Assembly (NCBI RefSeq): GCF_000255705.1
Contig: NZ_JH636441.1
Span: 561,512-625,511, forward strand
Origin: Zavarzinella formosa DSM 19928
GTDB lineage: Bacteria; Planctomycetota; Planctomycetia; Gemmatales; Gemmataceae
Reading direction: 5' to 3'
Length of the DNA: 64,000 nt
The notes under the pieces were generated by a model that was not told where the DNA came from, ran no database searches, and saw nothing but the letters and a program-made list of their open reading frames with translations. The position numbers and the translations under genes are program-made. This document shows positions 1-8,510 of this stretch, in pieces (the first letter of the stretch is position 1; the number at the start of each line of letters is the position of its first letter).

Positions 1-119
1 ATGCCATCATCCATTTGCTGGCCGACAGTGGCGCCGACAACCACCGCGAAGCCATCGAATTGCTCCAAATCCACCCCGAAAAAGCCCGGGAGCTTATCGG
101 CATCCCCCACGTTGAATAA
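1..119 (+). CDS. C-terminal end of an unrecognised protein (5' truncated)
   Basis: An open frame read from base 3 runs 38 codons from the window edge to a TAA at 117-119. The visible tail is helical-looking, with the residues HREAIELLQIHPEKARELIG, and ends in IPHVE. It reads through with no stop, so it is probably the end of a real upstream gene. No family is recognised. A separate promoter-like element follows at 174, so the next gene is probably not cotranscribed. Confidence 0.5.
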   Translation, partial: AIIHLLADSGADNHREAIELLQIHPEKARELIGIPHVE

Positions 120-173
120 CGGAATGGCCCTGGAAATGAAATGACCTTGGACAATCTTTCGGTCGCTTTCCCA

Positions 174-202
174 TTGACAGCATCCAATCATCTGATTATG
201 GA
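174..202 (+). promoter_or_regulatory. Sigma-70-like promoter upstream of the FlgI-like lipoprotein
   Basis: TTGACA at 174-179 is followed after 17 bases by TATGGA at 197-202. The -35 matches the consensus fully and the -10 partly, with ideal spacing. It implies a leader of roughly 105 bases before the ATG at 316. Planctomycete promoter consensus is not well constrained, so this is only a candidate. Confidence 0.4.
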
Positions 203-315
203 CCGGGAATACGCGATCAGGGACCGATCGTTCCTTTCGCGGGTCTGGCCGATTGTTTCTTCGGGGGAAGAACGGGCTGGTTCCGCGGACGGGGGAAACA
301 GGGAAGGGTGTCCCC

Positions 316-2109
316 ATGAAACGTCTTGCCTCATTATTAATGATCGCGCCCCTTCTGCTGGGCGGGTGCATGCCGGAACGGTTCAAGACCATCACGTCCC
401 GCTCCCAACAGGAGGAGCTGCCGCCGGAGAAGGACGCCATCCGCACGATCCGCGACATCGCGGTCTACGACAACACCAACGAACTCACCGTCAGCGGTTT
501 CGGCATCGTCACCGGACTCGCCGGGACGGGCGGCCCGACGCCGCCGGGTGACGCCCGGCAGGCGGTCGAGGATCGCCTCAAGAAAATCAAGGACCTTAAT
601 GTCAACGAATTGATGAACTCCCCGTCGACGGCGATTGTCGTCGTCACCGGGGTCGTCAAGCCCGGCTCGCGACGGGATGAACTCGTCGATCTCGAAATCA
701 CGCTGCCGCCGGGAAGCAAGGTCAAGAGTCTTCGCGGGGGCGTGCTTCAGGAAACCCCGTTGATGACTTTTGCCACGCAGGCCGAAGTTCGCGGCTTCCT
801 CAAGGACAATTCGCTAAACACCGTCTCCGAAGGGAACCGGCTGATCCGGGGCCATGAGGTGGTGGTCGCGAGGGGATTGCTGCAAGCCTCCCTGAAGCCG
901 ACCAAGGATGGCGATGAGGAATCCTCGACCATCGACGCGATGAAGACGGCCTACGTCTGGAAGGGGGGCAAACTCCGTGAGGGACGCCCCATGTTCTTGA
1001 TTCTGAACACGGACGAACAACGCTTCCGCGTGGCCGAACAAGTCGCCACCCGCCTGAACGACGTCTTCCAAGGCGGCGAATCGGCCAGCAGCAAAGTGGC
1101 CATTGCCAAGCACAAGGATCTCGTGGCTGTTAACGTGCCGCCGCGTTACCGGCTGAACCATCCGCACTTTATGCGGGTGGTGCTGGCCGTGCCGCTCGAT
1201 CCCCCGGCCGACTTGACTGCTTACCTAAAAAAGCTCGAAGACATGATCCAGAAGCCGGAAACGGCCGCCGGAGGCGCGATCAAACTGGAAGCCCTTGGCG
1301 CGCCCGCCCTGCCGGTGTTGAGAGCGGCGATGAAGAGCGAATACCCGTTCGTTCAATTCTGTGCGGCCGAGGCGCTGGCTTACCTTGGGCAGACGCAGGC
1401 CGCCGAGACGCTTGGCCGTCTTGCCGCCGAGCATCCGGCGTTCCAAGCCTACGCCTTGACGGCTCTTGCCGCCTTGGATGATGCCCTGGCCATGTCCAAA
1501 CTGGAGGAATTGCTGGCCAGCAAAGAACCGAGCCTGCGATACGGGGCGTTCCGCGCGATGCGTGAAATCGATCACGACGCCGCCTCGATCAAGGGACAAT
1601 GGCAGAACCGGTCGTTCGTGTTGCACTCGGAAGTGGGCGTCGGCCAGCCGATGGTTCACATGCTCCGCGAGGGCCGTTCCGAATTCGTCCTGTTCGGGGA
1701 AACGCCGAAACTGGTGCCGCCGTTCTCGTTCACGGCCGGGCCGAACTTCACTGTCACCGCCAAGCCGGGCGACGAAGTGGCCACCATCTCGTACTTCTCC
1801 GCGAAGGGCGATTCGGAAACGCAACACGCCCAAAGCGCCCTGAATGTGGCCGATGTGCTGCGGAAGATGGCCCAAATGGGCGCGAGCTACGGCGACGCCG
1901 CCGAGATGCTCTTCAAGGCCCAGGATCGCAAGGCCATCAACTGCAAGGTGGTTGTCGACGCCCTGCCGAAGGCCGTCCCGATGACGAAACTGGCCGACTC
2001 TGCCCGCACCGACCCTTGGATGAAGCTGGAGTATGACCTGCTCTCGGAAGTGGACGAAGCCTCCACCCCGACACTGTTTGAGGGAAGCGGCGAAGGGACA
2101 CGAAGGTAG
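316..2109 (+). CDS. FlgI-like (flagellar P-ring-like) lipoprotein with HEAT-like repeats
   Basis: A 597-residue exported lipoprotein. The ATG at 316 was chosen because GGGAAGGGTG precedes it and the first 18 residues form a lipoprotein signal ending in LLGGC (Cys18). Residues about 55-300 resemble the P-ring protein FlgI: a GFGIVTGLAGTG motif near the start, then VTGVVKPGSRRDELVDLEI and SLRGGVLQETPL, matching the FlgI pattern of secreted beta-rich domains. Residues about 305-420 look like HEAT repeats (GAPALPVLRAAM, AAEALAYLG, LRYGAFRAMREID). The C-terminal 180 residues are unassigned. No flagellar genes lie nearby, so a role as a true P-ring is unlikely; a planctomycete-specific envelope function is inferred. 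Confidence 0.8.
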   Translation: MKRLASLLMIAPLLLGGCMPERFKTITSRSQQEELPPEKDAIRTIRDIAVYDNTNELTVSGFGIVTGLAGTGGPTPPGDARQAVEDRLKKIKDLNVNELMNSPSTAIVVVTGVVKPGSRRDELVDLEITLPPGSKVKSLRGGVLQETPLMTFATQAEVRGFLKDNSLNTVSEGNRLIRGHEVVVARGLLQASLKPTKDGDEESSTIDAMKTAYVWKGGKLREGRPMFLILNTDEQRFRVAEQVATRLNDVFQGGESASSKVAIAKHKDLVAVNVPPRYRLNHPHFMRVVLAVPLDPPADLTAYLKKLEDMIQKPETAAGGAIKLEALGAPALPVLRAAMKSEYPFVQFCAAEALAYLGQTQAAETLGRLAAEHPAFQAYALTALAALDDALAMSKLEELLASKEPSLRYGAFRAMREIDHDAASIKGQWQNRSFVLHSEVGVGQPMVHMLREGRSEFVLFGETPKLVPPFSFTAGPNFTVTAKPGDEVATISYFSAKGDSETQHAQSALNVADVLRKMAQMGASYGDAAEMLFKAQDRKAINCKVVVDALPKAVPMTKLADSARTDPWMKLEYDLLSEVDEASTPTLFEGSGEGTRR

Positions 2110-2130
2110 GGTTTAGGGTTTAGGGTTTAG
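2106..2130 (+). repeat. Telomere-like TTTAGGG tandem, left copy
   Basis: Just over three units of TTTAGGG begin at the stop codon of the FlgI-like gene. The complementary CCCTAAA-type units lie at 2349-2383, so the 274-base gap before smc is bounded by inverted short tandem repeats. Confidence 0.7.
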
Positions 2131-2230
2131 CTCGGAGGGCATCAGTCTTTTGAGACGGATCAACTGAGTAAGTGTGTTTCTAAGCAAATGGATGTTGGGA
2201 ATGGGTTTCGGCATGTGAGGCCCACTCCGG

Positions 2231-2280
2231 CTCCCCCCTGCCAAGGGGCCGGTTTTGCTCTCCCCCTTGGCAAGGGGGAG
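2231..2280. repeat. C-rich/G-rich palindromic element between genes
   Basis: CTCCCCCTTG at 2260-2269 pairs with CAAGGGGGAG at 2271-2280, a perfect 10-base stem with a one-base centre. A related partial copy lies at 2231-2248. It could act as a terminator after the lipoprotein gene, but no T tract follows. Confidence 0.5.
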
Positions 2281-2348
2281 TTGGAGGGGGTCTCTTCCAT
2301 CAACGGCCGAGACCATTGATGAAATTAACAACCACTCTGTCCATTTGA

Positions 2349-2383
2349 CTAAACCCTAAACCCTATCCCCTAAACCCTATCCC
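2349..2383 (-). repeat. Telomere-like CCCTAAA/CCCTATC tandem, right copy
   Basis: Units of CCCTAAA alternate with CCCTATC and run directly into the GTG start of smc at 2384. They occupy the place where a Shine-Dalgarno sequence would be. They are the inverted counterpart of the units at 2106-2130. Confidence 0.7.
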
Positions 2384-5300
2384 GTGCTCAAACGACTCGA
2401 ACTCATCGGCTTCAAAAGTTTCGCCGACCGGACGTGGTTTGACTTCCCCGCCGGGATGTCGGCCATTGTCGGGCCGAACGGGTCGGGCAAGAGCAATGTG
2501 GTGGATGCCGTGCGGTGGATTCTGGGCGAGCAAAGCGCCAAGAATCTTCGCGGCGGCGAGATGGCCGATGTGATCTTCAACGGGGCCTCCGGTCGGCGCG
2601 GGTTGAACAACGCCGAAGTCACCCTCACTTTTGATAATTCCAAAAAACTGTTGAACACGGATGCTGCCGAGGTAGCCGTCACCCGGCGTGTCTACCGGGA
2701 TGGCACCGGTGAATATCAGATCAACGGCCAGCAATCCCGGCTCAAGGACATCCGCGAACTCTTCCTTGGCAGCGGCGCCGGATCGACGGCGTATTGCATC
2801 ATCGAGCAAGGGCGGGTGGATGCCTTGCTGCAAGCCAGCACCAAGGACCGCCGGGCCATTCTGGAGGAGGCCGCCGGCATCAGCCGTTTCAAAGCCAAGA
2901 AACTCGAAACGCTTCGCAAGCTGGACGCTACCCAAGAAAACTTGAACCGTTTGCGCGACATTCTGGGCGAAGTCGAAACCCGTCTGCGCCGGGTGCGGCT
3001 TGATGCCGAGAAGGCGAAGCGATTTCAGGAATACCACACCCGATTGAAAGACCTGCGGATCGGGTTGTCGCTGCGGGAATATCACACACTTTCGCAAACT
3101 CTTTCAACAGAGTCCGCCCGGCTGGACACGATGCGGGCCGCGATGTCCGATTCGCAAATCCGGCTGACGGGTTGGGAATCGGAACTGGAACAACTCGCCG
3201 CCGTGCTTGCCGAGAGCGAGCAGATGATTCGGCAAACCGGGGAGGCCCGGACCGAATCGCAACGGCAAATCGCCACCCTGCGGGAACGTTGGAAGAATGA
3301 TCTCGCCAAGGCAGGCGAACTTCACGCCGAATTGCTGACCCATTACCGCCGGGCCGCCGACCTCAAGGGGTTGTTGAAAACGCTGGCCGCCGATGGGGAA
3401 CAGGCCGCTCATTTGGTGGCCGAGGCCGAGGGGGAAGCCGAAGTCTGTCAGGCGCGCGTCAACGAAGTGGAGGCCGCCGCCACGGAGATTGACGAGGGCC
3501 TGAGCCGACTTCGCAGACAAGTTCAAGACGGCCGGGACCGGCAGTATCATCTCGTCGGCCGGGCGGCCGCGCTTGCCAACGATGTGACCAAGACCCGTGA
3601 GCAATTGGATCGTTTCAAACGAGATCGTGATCGCAAGCGGCGGGAACATGATTCCAAGTCTGGCGAACTCGCCACCGTCCGGCGGGTGTTGGAATCGCTC
3701 GGCCTGCGCGACACCGAATTGCAAACCCGTATCGGTCTGGCCCGGCAGGCCTTGCAAGATCGGCGGGCTGAGCGGGATGTTCTGCTGGCGACGGCCGAGC
3801 AAATCGCCGGACAACTCGAAGATTTACGGGTTCGCCGCAGTGACTTGATGGCCCGCATCGACATCCTTGATCAGTGGGACCGCAACCAAGAAGGCTTGGG
3901 CACCGGTGTTCGGGATGTGCTGGCCGAACTCGGCCAACCGGCGTCGCCGTTCGGGGACGTGGTGTTGGGCCTCGTCGCTGATTCATTGCGGGTGCCGCGT
4001 GAACTTGCCCCGCTGATCGACACCGCCCTTGGGGATGTCGCCTCGCACTTCGTCGTGCGCGATGGCCGGGGTATCGACAACCTGCTGGCCGCGAAGGCAT
4101 TCAGCGGCCGTGTCAGCTTTCTTCCCTTGTTGGAAACACAACCACTCGCCGAGGGGGTGGATACTCTTACCGCCGACCGTTGGGTGACGTGTGAACGACC
4201 TTCCCTCGCCGGATTGCCCCGGCAATTGCTTGGGAAAACGCTGATCGTTGATTCGCTGGCTCAAGCCCGCGAATATGCCGCCGACCCGGAACTGACCGGC
4301 TTTCAGTTCGTCACCCGGCGGGGTGATTTGTTGCGGGCCGACGGCACATTGAGTGTCGGCCCGGTGACCCAAGAATTGGGGATTCTCTCTCGCAAGAGCG
4401 AACTCCGGGAACTCCGCGAACAAGCGGCCGTATTGGACGGCGAGTTGTCCCGTGCCGAACGGCAATTGCAATCCGTGCGGGAGCAAGCCGATTTACTCGC
4501 CGGGCCAATCAACGGGCTTGACGAGGAAATTCGTGTCCTCTCCTCAAACGCCGCCAACCTGCAAACGGAGATGCTGAAACAGAACCAACAGCAAACCCGC
4601 CTGACGGAAGATATCCAACTCGTCCGGCAGGAATGGGAGATGTTGGAAGAAGAAATTCACCGGATGGAGGAGCACTGGCAGGAAGCACACGCTTCCTCCG
4701 TGGAAACCGAGAAGCAGTCCGAGGATTTGAAGACGCAACTGGAAACCGCCGACCACGCCATCCGGGCTTATGAACAGGACCGCCAGCATCGGCAGCAAGA
4801 TTTGACGACCGCCCGCGTGGCGATGGCCGAGACCGCGCAACGCCTGGAAACCCGTCGCGAAGCGCATCGCAAAACGCTGGAAGATCTGACTCGCGGAACC
4901 GGCGAAGCCGAGCGAATGACCCGTCATGGTGTCGTGCTGGCGGGCCGGGTCGCCGAGCGGGAATTGGCCGCTTTGCGGGGGTCGGACACCCTCGCCGTGA
5001 TGTTTCACGCCAAGGAAACCAGCGAGGCCCGATTGCGGGAAGCCGAGGCCAGCCGGGCCGGGCGGCGGGATCGGCAGCGGGAATTGGAAGAGTTGCTGCG
5101 AACCAACCGCAGCGAGAGTGAGCAAAAACGGGAAGACTATCACCGGGCCGAACTGGCCGTGCGGGATGCCGTCAACGCCCGAGACGGCATCGCCACGCGG
5201 CTTCACGAAGAGTATCAACTTGATCTGGCCACGGAATACACGGCCAGCCCGTTGAGTCGCGGCGAAGAACTGCCGGGCGAGTGGGATGCCGCCGTGGCCG

Positions 5301-5974
5301 CCAAGGAAGCGGACGACTTGCGAAAGAAGATCCGGCACTTGGGGAATGTGAGCCTCGAATCATTGGATGAACTGGCCGAAGTCGAAGGACGGGCCAGCAC
5401 GCTCCAAGGACAGGTGACCGATCTGACCGATGCCGAGGCTTCCTTGCGGGCGATCATTCTGAAGATCAACGAGGACAGCAAACGTCTGTTTGCCGAGACT
5501 TACGCCACCGTGAGGGGACACTTTCAAGAATTGTTCCGCAAACTCTTCGGCGGCGGCCTCGCGGACATCATCCTCGAAAACCCCGAGGATGTGCTGGAGA
5601 CCGGCATCGACATCGTCGCCCGCCCGCCGGGCAAGGAACTCCGCAGTATCTCCCTAATGAGCGGCGGCGAGAAAACGCTGACGGCTGTCGCCCTGCTATT
5701 GGCCATCTTCCAAAGCAAGCCCAGCCCGTTCTGTCTGCTCGACGAAGTGGATGCCGCCCTCGACGAAGCCAACACCGAACGCCTCGCCCGAACGCTCCGC
5801 GAATTCACGGATCGTTCGCAATTCATCGTCATCACGCACAAAAAGCGAACGATGGCCTACGCCGACGTGCTGTACGGCGTGACCATGCAAGAAAGCGGCA
5901 TTTCCAAGCAAGTGTCGGTGCGGTTCGAGGACTGGCCGGAGGAGAACGCCATCCCGGAAGCTCACGCGGCGTAG
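2384..5974 (+). CDS. smc: Chromosome segregation protein SMC
   Basis: A 1,196-residue SMC ATPase, the usual length for bacterial SMC, expected to form the ring-shaped condensin that organises the nucleoid. Walker A GPNGSGKS is at residues 30-37. Two long coiled coils flank a hinge at about 500-650. The ABC signature MSGGEKTLTAVALLLAIF is near 1091, and Walker B (FCLLDEVDAALDE) with its catalytic Glu is near 1117. The start is a GTG at 2384, which gives the expected N-terminus (LKRLELIGFKSFA); no Shine-Dalgarno is visible because telomere-like repeats fill the upstream bases. scpA and scpB are not in the window. Confidence 0.97.
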   Translation: MLKRLELIGFKSFADRTWFDFPAGMSAIVGPNGSGKSNVVDAVRWILGEQSAKNLRGGEMADVIFNGASGRRGLNNAEVTLTFDNSKKLLNTDAAEVAVTRRVYRDGTGEYQINGQQSRLKDIRELFLGSGAGSTAYCIIEQGRVDALLQASTKDRRAILEEAAGISRFKAKKLETLRKLDATQENLNRLRDILGEVETRLRRVRLDAEKAKRFQEYHTRLKDLRIGLSLREYHTLSQTLSTESARLDTMRAAMSDSQIRLTGWESELEQLAAVLAESEQMIRQTGEARTESQRQIATLRERWKNDLAKAGELHAELLTHYRRAADLKGLLKTLAADGEQAAHLVAEAEGEAEVCQARVNEVEAAATEIDEGLSRLRRQVQDGRDRQYHLVGRAAALANDVTKTREQLDRFKRDRDRKRREHDSKSGELATVRRVLESLGLRDTELQTRIGLARQALQDRRAERDVLLATAEQIAGQLEDLRVRRSDLMARIDILDQWDRNQEGLGTGVRDVLAELGQPASPFGDVVLGLVADSLRVPRELAPLIDTALGDVASHFVVRDGRGIDNLLAAKAFSGRVSFLPLLETQPLAEGVDTLTADRWVTCERPSLAGLPRQLLGKTLIVDSLAQAREYAADPELTGFQFVTRRGDLLRADGTLSVGPVTQELGILSRKSELRELREQAAVLDGELSRAERQLQSVREQADLLAGPINGLDEEIRVLSSNAANLQTEMLKQNQQQTRLTEDIQLVRQEWEMLEEEIHRMEEHWQEAHASSVETEKQSEDLKTQLETADHAIRAYEQDRQHRQQDLTTARVAMAETAQRLETRREAHRKTLEDLTRGTGEAERMTRHGVVLAGRVAERELAALRGSDTLAVMFHAKETSEARLREAEASRAGRRDRQRELEELLRTNRSESEQKREDYHRAELAVRDAVNARDGIATRLHEEYQLDLATEYTASPLSRGEELPGEWDAAVAAKEADDLRKKIRHLGNVSLESLDELAEVEGRASTLQGQVTDLTDAEASLRAIILKINEDSKRLFAETYATVRGHFQELFRKLFGGGLADIILENPEDVLETGIDIVARPPGKELRSISLMSGGEKTLTAVALLLAIFQSKPSPFCLLDEVDAALDEANTERLARTLREFTDRSQFIVITHKKRTMAYADVLYGVTMQESGISKQVSVRFEDWPEENAIPEAHAA

Positions 5975-6656
5975 TGGGCTACCAGCTTTTGGACGTTCCC
6001 TTTTTGACGCCATCACAACTCAAAAACACCGCTTTAGGACCTCGAAAACGCCATTTTGGACTCAAAAACAGGTCAAACAGAGTCGAAAAACCTCTCTTTT
6101 GAACGATTTACGAGCCTTTTTGACTCAAAACAAGGTCGAAAAGCCCGCTTTTAGGGTCAAAAACTGTACACCCCGACCCATGCAGAACTTGAATGCCGAC
6201 CCGACTGAACGGCCTGAATGACACTGGAGCCACAAGCCATTATCTGGATTTAAGCTGTGGGCTGTCGGTCAGAGTTAGATGTGCATATGCCGGGCGGGTT
6301 TTTCTTCAAAAATGACAACCAATCGTGGGCATCTGCTTGGCGATTGGGAAGAACAGGAGTCGTATGTATCGGAATAGGAACGATACTACCGGGAGCATTT
6401 CAGAACCCCGAACGGATTTAGCAGAACATATAGCCAAAGTTCCAAGCTGTTCTCGTACTTGGCGCCAGACAAGAGCGGGTTAGGGGGGCAGACAATGTGG
6501 ACGTGTTGCGCATACTGATTTGCGAAGTTGTCTGGTGGGCCGTGGAAGCAATGGACACGTATTACCGTGAGATCGTCGCGGGTATGACGGCAGTTTCCTT
6601 ATAAGAATGGATCGGAGTCAGCGAATCACTTGGCAACAGGTTGAATGGAGAAGACG
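5975..6656. other. AT-richer intergenic block with degenerate direct repeats
   Basis: No convincing gene is seen in about 680 bases. From about 5996 to 6170 a motif of the type GACTCAAAA-CA-GGTC-GAAAA-C-CTTTT recurs at irregular spacing (near 6005, 6058 and 6120), giving a run of A- and T-tracts unlike the GC-rich surroundings. Bases 6170-6640 hold no recognisable repeat or RNA gene. Confidence 0.5.
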
Positions 6657-7361
6657 ATGCAAGCTAGTCAGGCTACTCTGGGGGAGCGACTTACCCTGTC
6701 TCGGATCCACGCTGTTTTGGCTGCCTTCTCGGCTGCGATGATCGGTCAGATTATTTCGGCGAACAATTACTCGCACAGTCTCGAATACGCTTCGGGAAGT
6801 TTTGCCGCTTCGATGCTACTGAACGTGCTCTTCTACGTCTGGGAATCCGAACCGACGACGCAAAAATGCAAATCTTTGACAATCGGATGGCTGCTCCACA
6901 GACTACACGACCTCGCGTTCCTGACGGTCATAATCGGCGTCTCGTGCATGCTGCTACACGTGTCCCGAGTCATTGGCTTTGCATTCTGCGTATGCGGTAA
7001 TGTGTTGGCAAGCTACTTCTCTTGGTCACTGCGGAGGGTTTCGTTGTCTCATCTCCAACCGAAGTTGGAGAAAATTGAGCAGATATCAGAGCAAATTGAC
7101 AAGGAATTGGACCAGCTTAAACTTAAAGCCAGAGAATTTACTGAGGGGAAGGAAAGAATTGCTAATGGCCAAGATTTGGATAAGGCAGATTACTTCGAGA
7201 AACTTCGTTGTCAAATAAATGTGGAACTTGAGGAATTAAGCAAAAAGTTGAAAGAGAATGGGGTTCTTCAGGCGTCAATAGTCGCAGAAAAAAATGATCT
7301 CTTGGAGAGAAAACTCCAGTTGATCCCGAAGATTCTTCATCCTGCAACAGACAAAGGCTAG
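6657..7361 (+). CDS. Membrane protein with C-terminal coiled coil, unknown function
   Basis: A 234-residue protein of no recognised family. ATG 6657 follows GGAG at six bases; an in-frame ATG at 6645 would add four residues. Residues about 10-130 contain four hydrophobic segments (around AAFSAAMIGQIIS, FAASMLLNVLFYVW, LAFLTVIIGVSCMLL and IGFAFCVCGNVLAS). The remainder is a charged, Leu- and Lys-rich coiled coil (KIEQISEQIDKELDQLKLK, ELEELSKKLKENG). Codon use and base composition look AT-richer than the neighbours, and it is bordered by an odd repeat block, which suggests later acquisition. Confidence 0.65.
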   Translation: MQASQATLGERLTLSRIHAVLAAFSAAMIGQIISANNYSHSLEYASGSFAASMLLNVLFYVWESEPTTQKCKSLTIGWLLHRLHDLAFLTVIIGVSCMLLHVSRVIGFAFCVCGNVLASYFSWSLRRVSLSHLQPKLEKIEQISEQIDKELDQLKLKAREFTEGKERIANGQDLDKADYFEKLRCQINVELEELSKKLKENGVLQASIVAEKNDLLERKLQLIPKILHPATDKG

Positions 7362-7396
7362 GTGCCTCTGCACGGCCTTGTCCAAGAATGACACGG

Positions 7397-8290
7397 TTAA
7401 CTTTCGATCTTCTGTGGCATCCCGTGGTTGTTCTGGCTCTTCCACGCGGCCTCAATAAACCCCATGATTTCCAGCGTCACGCTGATGTCAATTGGTGGCT
7501 TGCCGGTGGTGTAGGTTTCCACGATTTTCTTGAGCAGCTCCCGATAAATGAACTTGGTGCCGATGGCCACGTTGGACACGCTTTTTTCCGTAAAGGCCAA
7601 CGCACCATAACCGGCCGCTCCGGTGCGGATGCCCCGGACGCTGGCGATCCGGCCATCCTTCCAATGGCCGGTTGCCAAATCGGCTCCCTTGTCGCTGAAA
7701 CAGGTGACGGTTTCGCAACCCGGTCCCATCAGGGTGTACAACACTTCCACCGCGTGGATGCCGTAATGGAACAAGCCGGGATTGCGCTCGTGCAGCGAAG
7801 CCGGGCCGTGAACGTGGGCGCCGAGAATCTTGCCGTGCTTCGTGTCGGCCACGAACTCAACCAATTCCGGGGCGAACCGCAGGGACGACGACGAGAACAG
7901 CGGCAGCTTTTTCTTGGCCGCGAGGTCGATGATCTTTTTGGAATCGGCCACCGAGCAGGCGAACGGCTTGTCAACGAAGCAAGGAATCCCGGCTTCCAAA
8001 AACGGCTTGGCCCGTTCATAATGGACGCTGCCGTCGACGGCCTCAATGAGCATCACGTCCACTTTGCCGATCATGTCCGTCGGCTTGTCAACCAGCGGCA
8101 CTTCAAATTTCTTCATCGTCTCGGTGAAACCGGCGATGCGTTCGGGCGAGAGCTTCGATTCCCCCGGACACCCAATGACGATCTTGCCCCCCTCGACGAA
8201 TTGTTCCTTGTCAACATCCCGTTGGTTGAGTCGTCGGGTGAACTCGATGGAGTGTGAGGTGTCAAAGTCCAGCAATCCGAATTTGAGCAT
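7397..8290 (-). CDS. Gfo/Idh/MocA-family oxidoreductase, cytoplasmic
   Basis: A 297-residue NAD(P)-dependent dehydrogenase-like protein. The N-terminal Rossmann part contains VDVMLIEAVDGSVHYERAK and the family signature CFVDKPFA, in which the Lys of DKP corresponds to the conserved EKP lysine. The C-terminal half should be the alpha/beta substrate domain. It has no signal peptide, unlike the paralogue that starts at 8511 on the other strand. The substrate cannot be deduced; sugars or inositols are typical for the family. The two genes are divergent, separated by 220 bases. Confidence 0.85.
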   Translation of the reverse strand: MLKFGLLDFDTSHSIEFTRRLNQRDVDKEQFVEGGKIVIGCPGESKLSPERIAGFTETMKKFEVPLVDKPTDMIGKVDVMLIEAVDGSVHYERAKPFLEAGIPCFVDKPFACSVADSKKIIDLAAKKKLPLFSSSSLRFAPELVEFVADTKHGKILGAHVHGPASLHERNPGLFHYGIHAVEVLYTLMGPGCETVTCFSDKGADLATGHWKDGRIASVRGIRTGAAGYGALAFTEKSVSNVAIGTKFIYRELLKKIVETYTTGKPPIDISVTLEIMGFIEAAWKSQNNHGMPQKIES

Positions 8291-8510
8291 CTGCTTCGCC
8301 CGTGTTCAGGGAAAAGACCATTTTTACCACACATCAGCAGGCGATGAGGAGCAAAATCCGGCGAAGAAATCGACGGGGCGATTTTCCCGTTTTTGTACGC
8401 TATTTGATCGTTGGCCGTTTTGGTTGAATCTTCTCTTCCCCTTCACGTCTTGATACCATATTCGCACGCGCACTCAACAGTGCGGTCACTTTCCTCCGGG
8501 GTCTCTCCTT

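Noticed and set aside
141-551. A 136-codon plus-strand frame near the left edge
   Set aside because: It overlaps the lipoprotein gene in another frame and its product is a run of Arg, His and Gly.
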